From an uncultured Lachnospira sp. (GTDB lineage: Bacteria; Bacillota; Clostridia; Lachnospirales; Lachnospiraceae), in assembly GCA_934358235.1 (NCBI GenBank), contig CAKRKK010000077.1, positions 1 through 10,247 on the forward strand: a stretch of 10,247 nt of DNA, given 5' to 3'. Positions 1-6,276 of the stretch are shown here, piece after piece. The number at the start of each line of letters is the position of its first letter. Positions within the stretch are counted from its first letter, which is position 1. The translations under genes and the position numbers were made by a program. The notes beneath the pieces were generated by a model, which was given only the letters and a program-made list of their open reading frames with translations, was not told the origin of the DNA and made no database searches.

Positions 1-529
1 CCTTAAGACCATTAATTATACCTGCAAGTACAACAATAGCAGTACCATGCTGGTCATCATGGAATACTGGAATATCAAGAAGCTCCTTTAATCTTGATTC
101 TATTTCAAAACATCTAGGAGCAGATATATCTTCAAGATTGATTCCGCCAAATGCAGGGGCTATATTAACAACAGTTTTAATAATTTCTTCGGTATCCTGT
201 GTGTCAAGACATATAGGTACAGCGTTAACACCGCCAAATGACTTGAATAAAACAGCCTTTCCCTCCATAACAGGCATAGCAGCATGTGCTCCGATGTTAC
301 CGAGTCCTAAAACAGCACTTCCGTCAGAAACAACAGCAATAGTATTAGCCTTGATAGTATACTTATAAGCTGCCTCCTTATCCTTAGCAATAACCTTACA
401 AGGCTCAGCAACACCAGGAGTATAGGCAAGTGCTAAATCCTCTCTTGTAGTTATGCTCATCTTAGGAGTAGTTTCGAACTTTCCGTTCCATTCTTCATGA
501 AGCTGTAAAGCTTTTTCTGCATTAGTCAT
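1..529 (-). CDS. Malic enzyme, NAD(P)-dependent (N-terminal part, truncated by window edge)
   Basis: Oxidative decarboxylation of malate to pyruvate with reduction of NAD(P)+, in the cytosol. The 176 visible residues cover the malic N-terminal domain and the start of the nucleotide-binding part. Visible motifs are AYTPGVAEPC (residues 35-44, with the conserved tyrosine Y36), SDGSAVLGLGNIG (68-80), GKAVLFKSFGG (90-100, containing the conserved lysine region), LEDISAPRCFEIE (132-144, acidic metal ligands E133/D134) and FHDDQHGTA (156-164, metal-binding aspartate). These match the short bacterial malic enzymes of about 390 residues, so roughly the first 45% is present. The ATG at 529-527 is preceded by GAAAGGA (complement of 541-547) about 11 bases upstream. 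It is transcribed away from rho, with its own promoter candidate. Cofactor preference (NAD or NADP) cannot be read from this part. The reading frame is intact to the edge. Confidence 0.95.
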   Translation of the reverse strand, partial: MTNAEKALQLHEEWNGKFETTPKMSITTREDLALAYTPGVAEPCKVIAKDKEAAYKYTIKANTIAVVSDGSAVLGLGNIGAHAAMPVMEGKAVLFKSFGGVNAVPICLDTQDTEEIIKTVVNIAPAFGGINLEDISAPRCFEIESRLKELLDIPVFHDDQHGTAIVVLAGIINGLK

Positions 530-594
530 GATATATATGTTCCTTTCATTACATAAATAAAATAGTTGTATATAATAAATTTCTTTTAATTAAT

Positions 595-609
595 GGTGAA
601 AATATCACC
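595..609. promoter_or_regulatory. Perfect inverted repeat in the malic enzyme leader (candidate operator)
   Basis: GGTGA-AAATA-TCACC is a perfect 5-bp inverted repeat with a 5-base centre. It lies about 5-20 bases downstream of the predicted start of the leftward malic enzyme transcript, where a bound repressor would block transcription. It could also be a small RNA hairpin. The cognate regulator is unknown; it does not match cre or Rex consensus sites. Confidence 0.35.
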
Positions 610-620
610 TCAATATTCAT

Positions 621-649
621 ATAATATCACAAGCTAAAAATATCATCAA
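621..649 (-). promoter_or_regulatory. Predicted sigma-A promoter of the malic enzyme gene
   Basis: Read on the minus strand, TTGATG (644-649) and TATTAT (621-626) are separated by exactly 17 bases and resemble TTGACA/TATAAT. Transcription would start near 614, giving a leader of about 85 bases before the ATG at 529. Confidence 0.55.
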
Positions 650-657
650 TATAAGTC

Positions 658-686
658 TTTCATTTATAAAAAAAATATTGTATAAT
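658..686 (+). promoter_or_regulatory. Candidate promoter of rho
   Basis: A perfect TATAAT -10 box lies at 681-686. With a 17-base spacer the -35 would be TTTCAT (658-663), which is a poor match, so the call rests mainly on the -10. The resulting leader is about 155 bases, A/T-rich and without an evident ORF. A small inverted repeat GATAC...GTATC (703-720) lies near the 5' end. The -35 boxes of this and the malic enzyme promoter are only 8 bases apart, back to back. The rest of the 530-849 spacer shows nothing recognisable. Confidence 0.4.
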
Positions 687-819
687 AGCTTTTGAAATCT
701 AAGATACATATATCAGTATCGATTCCCATGTAACAATTTAATTACAGATAATAGCTGTTTAATATACATCAATATAATAAATCTATATGAAATAATGTAA
801 TAAGGCTAATTATTTAAAG

Positions 820-849
820 AAAGGAAAAGCTGTAACGGCGGGTTATTGA
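820..849 (+). promoter_or_regulatory. Unusual ribosome-binding region of rho
   Basis: The best Shine-Dalgarno match, AAAGGA (820-825), ends 24 bases before the ATG at 850, too far for normal initiation. Between them, GTAAC (832-836) can pair with GTTAT (842-846; one G-U pair) around the loop GGCGG. Folding this hairpin would leave about 9 unpaired bases between the AAAGGA and the ATG. Alternatively GGCGG (837-841), one mismatch from GGAGG and 8 bases from the ATG, is itself the site. An in-frame TGA at 847-849 rules out an upstream start. Confidence 0.4.
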
Positions 850-2388
850 ATGAGAGAGAAATTAGAAGAACTATCAGTAAGTGTATTAAAGGACTATGCA
901 AAGGACAGACACATCAAGAATATATCAACTATGAGAAAGAGTGAGCTTATAGATGCTATTATAGCTTATGACGAAGCAGAGGAGCAGAATAAGAAAAGCT
1001 TAGAGGAGCAGGGCGTAGGACAGACTGCGGACAAGCCTAAGGAGGCAAGGAAGGTTTCTGTTTATGAACCAGCAAGGGAGAAATATGATTCAGCTAAAAG
1101 AACCTCCCGCTATGAAAGATATACAGGCACAGCAGCCTCGGTTAATGATGGAAGAACTGCTTATGATGCAAGACAGCAGGATAACAGGTATTCTTACAGC
1201 AGACAGCAGGATAACAGAGTTGTCGATAATAATCAGACAGTACAGAATACAGCAGAGGAGACAGAACCAGAGATAGCAGATGGAATTCTTGAAGTCCTTC
1301 AGGAGGGATACGGATTTATCAGATGTGAGAATTTTCTTCCTGGTGAGAATGATGTGTACGTCGCACCTTCTCTTATAAGGAAGTTTAATCTTAAGACAGG
1401 AGATATAATAAGAGGACCTAAGAGACCAAAGACACAGAATGAGAAGTTTTCTGCCATTAATTATCTGGAAACGGTTAACGGACTAAGCCCTGTTGTTGCA
1501 CAGAGAAGAAAAGCATTTGAAACACTCACACCAATATTTCCTAATGAAAGAATCCATCTTGAGAAGAATTCCAATACGATAGCTATGAGAATGGTTGACC
1601 TTATATCACCTATTGGTAAGGGCCAGAGAGGTATGATTGTATCACAGCCTAAGTCAGGTAAGACAACACTTCTTAAGCAGATAGCCAATGCAATAACTAA
1701 GAATAATCCTGAGATGCATCTGATGATTCTTCTTATAGATGAAAGACCAGAAGAGGTAACAGATATAAAAGAATCAATAGTTGGTGACAATGTAGAGGTT
1801 ATTTATTCAACCTTTGATGAGCTTCCTGAAAGACATAGAAGAGTATCAGAAATGACAATAGAAAGAGCTAAAAGACTTGTGGAACAGAAGCAGGATGTCA
1901 TTATACTGCTTGATAGTATCACAAGACTTGCAAGAGCATACAATCTTACAGTTCAGGCGAGTGGACGTACATTATCAGGTGGACTTGATCCGGCGGCACT
2001 TCATATGCCTAAGAGGTTTTTTGGTGCAGCACGTAATATGAGAGAAGGAGGCAGTCTTACCATACTTGCAACGGCACTTGTTGAAACAGGAAGTAAGATG
2101 GATGATGTTGTCTTTGAAGAGTTTAAGGGAACTGGTAATATGGAACTTGTTCTTGACAGAAAGCTTTCAGAAAAGAGAGTATTCCCAGCCATAGATATTG
2201 CGAAGTCAGGAACACGTAGGGAGGATCTTCTTCTTAATAAGGAAGAGCTTGAGGCAGCGGATATTATGAGAAAGGCACTCAATAGCCTTAAGACTGATGA
2301 GGCAGCGGAAAGAATACTTGAACTGTTTACAAAGACAAAGAACAATGCTGAGTTCGTGCAGACAGTAATAAAGAATAGAAGAGTCTAA
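850..2388 (+). CDS. rho: Transcription termination factor Rho
   Basis: Hexameric ATP-dependent RNA helicase that loads on nascent RNA and terminates transcription. Of 512 residues (E. coli Rho has 419), 1-40 form the Rho_N helical domain, 42-140 a polar insertion rich in Q, N, R, E and S, 142-190 the cold-shock-like RNA-binding domain ([17 protein letters not shown]), and about 210-512 the RecA-like ATPase. Visible motifs: Walker A SQPKSGKT (265-272), IDERPEE (296-302), Walker [17 protein letters not shown] (350-365), the Q-loop region (about 366-385), the R-loop [12 protein letters not shown] (427-438) and the putative arginine finger R437. The extra length is entirely the insertion, which contains RQQDNR twice (108-113, 118-123). 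The start is fixed by an in-frame TGA directly upstream; its ribosome site is atypical. No intrinsic terminator separates it from rpmE. Residues that bind bicyclomycin in E. coli Rho appear conserved, so sensitivity is inferred. Confidence 0.98.
   Translation: MREKLEELSVSVLKDYAKDRHIKNISTMRKSELIDAIIAYDEAEEQNKKSLEEQGVGQTADKPKEARKVSVYEPAREKYDSAKRTSRYERYTGTAASVNDGRTAYDARQQDNRYSYSRQQDNRVVDNNQTVQNTAEETEPEIADGILEVLQEGYGFIRCENFLPGENDVYVAPSLIRKFNLKTGDIIRGPKRPKTQNEKFSAINYLETVNGLSPVVAQRRKAFETLTPIFPNERIHLEKNSNTIAMRMVDLISPIGKGQRGMIVSQPKSGKTTLLKQIANAITKNNPEMHLMILLIDERPEEVTDIKESIVGDNVEVIYSTFDELPERHRRVSEMTIERAKRLVEQKQDVIILLDSITRLARAYNLTVQASGRTLSGGLDPAALHMPKRFFGAARNMREGGSLTILATALVETGSKMDDVVFEEFKGTGNMELVLDRKLSEKRVFPAIDIAKSGTRREDLLLNKEELEAADIMRKALNSLKTDEAAERILELFTKTKNNAEFVQTVIKNRRV
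1171..1217 (+). repeat. Short in-frame direct repeat within rho
   Basis: The 17-base sequence AGACAGCAGGATAACAG occurs at 1171-1187 and again at 1201-1217 with a 30-base period, giving two RQQDNR peptides in the polar insertion of Rho. It looks like a recent tandem duplication within a low-complexity segment. Confidence 0.85.
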
Positions 2389-2418
2389 CAAAAAATATAC
2401 AAAAAATAAAATTAGTGC

Positions 2419-2447
2419 TTGCATTATATAAAGTGCTATGTTACAAT
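2419..2447 (+). promoter_or_regulatory. Predicted sigma-A promoter of rpmE
   Basis: TTGCAT (2419-2424) and TACAAT (2442-2447) are separated by 17 bases, each one or two changes from consensus. Transcription would begin near 2454, leaving a leader of about 69 bases before the rpmE ATG. This gives L31 its own transcription in addition to read-through from rho. Confidence 0.6.
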
Positions 2448-2522
2448 AACAAAGCTGTTTATCAAAATGATAAAAAGAAATAAGGATAAATCATATAAAG
2501 ATATTGTAAAGAGGTGAAAGTA

Positions 2523-2726
2523 ATGAGAGAAGGAATACATCCAGCATATTATCAGGCAAAGGTTGTTTGCAACTGCGGTAATGAATTCGTAACAGGATCT
2601 ACAAGCGAAGAAATTCACGTAGAAATCTGTTCAAAGTGCCATCCTTTCTATACAGGACAGCAGAAGGCTACATCAACTCGTGGACGTATTGATAAGTTCA
2701 ACAAGAAGTATGGTGTTAATAACTAA
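2523..2726 (+). CDS. rpmE: 50S ribosomal protein L31 (zinc-binding type)
   Basis: Small protein of the large ribosomal subunit, at the central protuberance. The 67-residue protein reads [20 protein letters not shown] at its start and contains four cysteines (C16, C18, C36, C39) in the CxC...CxxC arrangement of the zinc-binding (C+) form, then HPFYTGQQK (40-48) and a basic end, [12 protein letters not shown]. The start is ATG 2523 rather than the in-frame GTG at 2514, because AAGAGGTG (2509-2516) is the Shine-Dalgarno sequence with a 6-base spacer, and family members begin MREGIHP or MKxxIHP. It lies between rho and the YqhQ-like gene, a common clostridial order, with its own promoter and terminator. 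Codon choice is less AUA/AGA-biased than in the neighbours, as expected for a highly expressed gene. C+ forms can be replaced by zinc-free paralogues under zinc shortage; none is encoded here. Confidence 0.98.
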   Translation: MREGIHPAYYQAKVVCNCGNEFVTGSTSEEIHVEICSKCHPFYTGQQKATSTRGRIDKFNKKYGVNN

Positions 2727-2737
2727 TTGTGAGCATG

Positions 2738-2770
2738 AAGTTGAGGTTGTCATAAACCTCAACTTTTTTT
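2738..2770 (+). terminator. Rho-independent terminator after rpmE
   Basis: An 11-bp perfect stem (AAGTTGAGGTT at 2738-2748 with AACCTCAACTT at 2755-2765) closes a 6-base loop and runs into seven T residues (2764-2770). It begins 11 bases after the rpmE stop. The next gene starts only 36 bases further and has no good promoter in that gap, so partial read-through is likely. Confidence 0.92.
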
Positions 2771-2806
2771 GTTTGCGTAGGTTAATAATGTAGGAGGTAT
2801 AACACT

Positions 2807-4138
2807 ATGAAAACATCCGGAATAGGTGGACAGGCTGTTATTGAGGGGATTATGATGCGCAATAAGGATAAATATTCTATTGCGGTAAGAAAGCCTGACA
2901 AGGAAATAGAAGTTACTGTAAGAGATTGCAGGATTCTTACAGATAAACATAAATGGATGGGGTATCCTGTAATAAGAGGTGTTGTAAGCTTTATAGATTC
3001 GCTTGTGACAGGCATATCCACGATAAATTATTCAGCGTCATTTTATGATGATCCTGAGGAACAGAAGAAAACAAAGGCTGATGAAATTGGAAAGTCATTA
3101 TTTAAAGATAAATTCGAATCAGTATTAATGGCATTTACAGTAATATTATCAGTATTTCTGGCCGTTGGCCTTTTTATGCTGCTGCCATATTTTGTTTCAA
3201 GACTTGTAAAAGGCTATGTGGCATCTAAAACCCTTCTTAATTTTATAGAAGGACTTGTAAGAGTAGCTATATTTATATTGTATCTGCTTGCTATATCACT
3301 TATGAAGGATATAAAAAGGACATTTATGTATCATGGAGCAGAGCATAAGTGTATCAACTGTATAGAGAACGGTGCAAGACTTACTACTGAAAACGTTATG
3401 AACAGTTCCAGATATCATAAAAGATGTGGAACAAGCTTTTTATTCATCGTTATGTTTATAAGTGTCGTATTTTTTATATTTATAAGAGTTGATAATACAG
3501 CACTTCAGATAGTTATAAGATTACTTCTTGTACCTGTTATTGCAGGTGTTTCTTATGAATTCATAAGATGGGCAGGAAGAAATGATAACGGTTTTACAAC
3601 GGTTCTTAGCAAGCCTGGCATGTGGCTTCAGAAGCTGACTACAAGAGAACCTGATGAAGATATGGTAGAGGTTGCTATAAAGGCTGTTGAAGAAGTGTTT
3701 GACTGGGAAGCCTTTTTAAAGGAATATTATGCCCATTCTCCTAATCCAGAGGCAGATATGCTTGCATCAGAGGCAAAGCTTGCTATGGATGGAGAGCTTA
3801 TACACAAGGCAAAGAATACAAGAAAGATTGATGCTAAAAAGATAGCGCATGAAACAGCTATGGCGGAAACTATCAGGGCTGTAGAAATAAAGTCTGTATC
3901 GACAGATAATGAGGCTGCTGGGACTGTGACAGGGGAAATTCAGGCGGAGCCTGACATTGCTTTAAGTTTAGAGGATGAAGAGTATCCGGCTGCAGCACAG
4001 AAGGAACAGGAAGCAGATGAGTCAGAGAATCTGTCTGTAGAGGAGGTTGAGGCTGGTTTTAAGATAGAAGAACCAGAGGCAACGGAGAATATTAATGCAG
4101 ACGATGTACCTTTATTTAAGCAGAGAGACAGAGATTGA
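2807..4138 (+). CDS. DUF1385 / YqhQ-family membrane protein with acidic C-terminal tail
   Basis: Function not established; family members are often labelled putative metal-dependent enzymes. The 443-residue protein starts at an ATG 9 bases after AGGAGG (2792-2797). The family signature GGQAVIEGIMMR lies at 7-18. Hydrophobic segments at about 104-128, 143-166, 209-227 and 233-251 suggest four membrane helices. The loop between helices 2 and 3 carries YHGAEHKCINCIE (175-187; H176, E179, H180, C182, C185) and YHKRCGTSF (203-211; H204, C207), a cluster that could bind metal. The family core ends near residue 310. Residues from about 335 to 443 form a hydrophilic, strongly acidic, probably disordered tail. 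The stop overlaps the possible TTG start of prmC, so the two are likely co-translated. Identification of the family is firm; any enzymatic role is inference. Confidence 0.92.
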   Translation: MKTSGIGGQAVIEGIMMRNKDKYSIAVRKPDKEIEVTVRDCRILTDKHKWMGYPVIRGVVSFIDSLVTGISTINYSASFYDDPEEQKKTKADEIGKSLFKDKFESVLMAFTVILSVFLAVGLFMLLPYFVSRLVKGYVASKTLLNFIEGLVRVAIFILYLLAISLMKDIKRTFMYHGAEHKCINCIENGARLTTENVMNSSRYHKRCGTSFLFIVMFISVVFFIFIRVDNTALQIVIRLLLVPVIAGVSYEFIRWAGRNDNGFTTVLSKPGMWLQKLTTREPDEDMVEVAIKAVEEVFDWEAFLKEYYAHSPNPEADMLASEAKLAMDGELIHKAKNTRKIDAKKIAHETAMAETIRAVEIKSVSTDNEAAGTVTGEIQAEPDIALSLEDEEYPAAAQKEQEADESENLSVEEVEAGFKIEEPEATENINADDVPLFKQRDRD

Positions 4139-4143
4139 CTATT

Positions 4144-5031
4144 ATGACATATAATGTGAATAATATACCTGCTATACGGACATACAGGGAAGCTGTCAGA
4201 TATGGTGCCAGAGTATTAGAACAGACGGGCATAGCGAGTCCGGATTATGACGCATTGGAATTGCTTCTTTATATAACAGGTATAGACAGGACGAGGTATC
4301 TTATTAATGCGACAGAAAGCATAGGAAAAGAAGAACTTAAGAATTATCTTGAGACCATAAATAAAAGAGCCCGCCATATACCGCTTCAGCATATAATGGG
4401 CTACACGTATTTTTATGGAAGAAAATATATGGTGAATGATAAAGTACTTGTGCCAAGACCTGATACTGAGGTGCTTGTAGATGAGGTTATGAAGCTTACT
4501 GATTCCAAGAGCAGAGTGCTTGATATGTGTACAGGCTCAGGATGTATTATAATATCACTTGCAGCCGCAGGGCATACAGGTACAGACAGCCATTGTGCGG
4601 TGGGTGTTGATATATCAATAGATGCACTAAAGGTTGCAGAGTACAATAGAAAACTTAATGCTGCATTACAGGTTGAATATATTAACAGTAATCTGTTTGA
4701 TAAATTAGAGAATAGTGGACTGCTGTTTGATGTTATCGTATCTAATCCACCATATATCCCAACGGATGATATACGAAAGCTGGATGCTGAGGTAAGGCTT
4801 CACGATCCGATGGCTGCCTTAGATGGTGATACGGATGGCCTTAGGTTTTACAGGGCAATAACAAAGGCTGCAGGAGAATATCTTAATAAAGGTGGTTATC
4901 TGTGTTATGAGATAGGATATAATCAGGCACAGGAAGTAAGTGATATAATGTCTGAATATGGATATAAGGATATCAGAGTTATAAAGGATCTTGCAGGACT
5001 TGACAGAGTTGTAATTGCAAGATATTATTGA
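4144..5031 (+). CDS. prmC: Release factor glutamine methyltransferase PrmC (HemK)
   Basis: SAM-dependent methyltransferase that N5-methylates the glutamine of the GGQ motif in peptide chain release factors, in the cytosol. With the ATG at 4144 the protein is 295 residues, normal for the family. An N-terminal helical substrate-binding domain (about 1-80) is followed by PLQHIMG (80-86), PRPDTEVLV (104-112), the SAM-binding loop VLDMCTGSGCI (125-135) and the catalytic NPPY (201-204) that holds the target glutamine. The start is uncertain: neither ATG 4144 nor the in-frame TTG at 4135, which overlaps the upstream TGA stop, has a convincing Shine-Dalgarno sequence. Translational coupling to the DUF1385 gene is therefore likely. 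Its substrate RF1 is encoded 76 bases downstream. Confidence 0.96.
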   Translation: MTYNVNNIPAIRTYREAVRYGARVLEQTGIASPDYDALELLLYITGIDRTRYLINATESIGKEELKNYLETINKRARHIPLQHIMGYTYFYGRKYMVNDKVLVPRPDTEVLVDEVMKLTDSKSRVLDMCTGSGCIIISLAAAGHTGTDSHCAVGVDISIDALKVAEYNRKLNAALQVEYINSNLFDKLENSGLLFDVIVSNPPYIPTDDIRKLDAEVRLHDPMAALDGDTDGLRFYRAITKAAGEYLNKGGYLCYEIGYNQAQEVSDIMSEYGYKDIRVIKDLAGLDRVVIARYY

Positions 5032-5040
5032 TAATCGGCA

Positions 5041-5069
5041 TTGATTAGTAATGAGGCCGGTGATGTAAA
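5041..5069 (+). promoter_or_regulatory. Weak candidate promoter upstream of prfA
   Basis: TTGATT (5041-5046) and TGTAAA (5064-5069) have a 17-base spacer, each matching four of six consensus positions. No terminator lies between prmC and prfA, so prfA is probably also read from upstream. Confidence 0.25.
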
Positions 5070-5107
5070 TATATGTTATGTGACAAACAGAATGGAGTCG
5101 GAATATT

Positions 5108-6187
5108 ATGAGCATGTTTGATAGATTAGAGGATACATTACGTCGATATGAAGACGTAACAGCAGAGCTTGGAAATCCTGATATAGTCAATGATCAGGAT
5201 AAGTTTAGAAAATATATGAAGGAGCAGAGCAATCTGGCTCCAATAGTAGAAGCCTATACAGAATATAAGGCTAATAAGCAGAATATTGAGGACAGCCTTT
5301 CTATGATAGCTGAGGAAAGTGATGATGAATTACTTGAAATGGCCAGAGAGGAGCTTGCTGACTCAAAGAAGAAGGTTGAGGAGTTAGAGAAGAAGCTTAA
5401 GATTCTTCTGCTTCCTAAGGATCCTAATGATGATAAGGATATTGTTGTTGAAATCAGAGCAGGTGCAGGTGGAGAAGAGGCGGCGCTTTTTGCAGCAGAG
5501 CTTTTCCGTATGTACTCACATTATGCAGATTCAAAGGGCTGGAAGATAGAAGTTGTTAATGCTGATGAAACTGGAATCGGAGGCATGAAGGAAGTAGAAT
5601 TCATGGTTAAGGGACAGGGTGCTTACTCTGTTATGAAGTATGAAAGTGGAGTACACAGAGTACAGAGAGTTCCGGTAACAGAATCTAACGGAAGAATACA
5701 GACTTCAACTGCTTCGGTTGCGGTTATGCCAGAAGCAGAGGAGGTTGATATCCAGATAGATGATAAGGATATCCGTATAGACGTAATGCGTGCTTCAGGT
5801 AATGGTGGACAGTGTGTCAATACAACTGATTCAGCCGTACGTCTTACTCATTATCCAACTGGTATAGTTATTTATTCACAGACAGAAAAGTCACAGATAC
5901 AGAATAAGGAAAAGGCGTTTGCACTCTTAAGGGCAAAGTTATATGATCTTGAAACACAGAAGGCACACGATGCAGAAGCAGATGCAAGAAGAAGCCAGAT
6001 AGGTACAGGTGACAGAGCTGAAAAGATAAGAACCTATAATTTCCCACAGGGACGTGTTACGGACCATAGAATAGGACTTACTCTTTACAAGCTTGATAAG
6101 ATTATGAATGGTGATATACAGGAAATTATCGATGCCTGCATAGCAGCAGATCAGGCTGCTAAACTTGCCAATATGGGTGAAGAATAA
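5108..6187 (+). CDS. prfA: Peptide chain release factor 1
   Basis: RF1 recognises UAA and UAG stop codons in the ribosomal A site and triggers hydrolysis of peptidyl-tRNA. The 359 residues match the usual length. An N-terminal coiled-coil domain (about 1-105) is followed by the codon-recognition domain with the tripeptide PVT (189-191, the PxT motif that separates RF1 from RF2's SPF). The catalytic GGQ is at 233-235 in [18 protein letters not shown], with cysteine following GGQ where E. coli RF1 has histidine; similar forms occur in clostridial RF1. The family signature [12 protein letters not shown] appears as [12 protein letters not shown] (303-314). The ATG at 5108 has GGAG (5094-5097) 10 bases upstream, better placed than for the second ATG at 5114. 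It is the last gene of the cluster, ending at a strong terminator. Q235 is the expected PrmC target. Confidence 0.98.
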   Translation: MSMFDRLEDTLRRYEDVTAELGNPDIVNDQDKFRKYMKEQSNLAPIVEAYTEYKANKQNIEDSLSMIAEESDDELLEMAREELADSKKKVEELEKKLKILLLPKDPNDDKDIVVEIRAGAGGEEAALFAAELFRMYSHYADSKGWKIEVVNADETGIGGMKEVEFMVKGQGAYSVMKYESGVHRVQRVPVTESNGRIQTSTASVAVMPEAEEVDIQIDDKDIRIDVMRASGNGGQCVNTTDSAVRLTHYPTGIVIYSQTEKSQIQNKEKAFALLRAKLYDLETQKAHDAEADARRSQIGTGDRAEKIRTYNFPQGRVTDHRIGLTLYKLDKIMNGDIQEIIDACIAADQAAKLANMGEE

Positions 6188-6218
6188 AATAATAAGAAAT
6201 AATATGATAAAAATAATA

Positions 6219-6263
6219 TAATAAAAAACGGTCGCTGATATAATCAGGGACCGTTTTTTATTA
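6219..6263. terminator. Bidirectional intrinsic terminator between prfA and the HD-GYP gene
   Basis: A hairpin with CGGTC (6229-6233) pairing GACCG (6249-6253) and CTGA (6235-6238) pairing TCAG (6244-6247), one G-G mismatch and a TATAA loop, is flanked by six As on the left and six Ts on the right. It therefore has a U-tract on either strand and can end both the prfA transcript and the converging HD-GYP transcript. Confidence 0.9.
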
Positions 6264-6276
6264 AACGAAGCTGCAA

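Noticed and set aside
138..368. Plus-strand open frame opposite the malic enzyme
   Set aside because: It lies entirely antisense to a clearly recognised malic enzyme reading frame, has no recognisable domain and no ribosome-binding site.
1461..2345. Minus-strand open frames opposite rho
   Set aside because: They mirror the conserved rho coding sequence, are rich in S/L/I as expected of antisense frames, and match no known family.
2514..2522. GTG start for rpmE adding MKV
   Set aside because: The GTG is part of the AAGAGGTG Shine-Dalgarno sequence, and L31 family members begin at the downstream MREGIHP.
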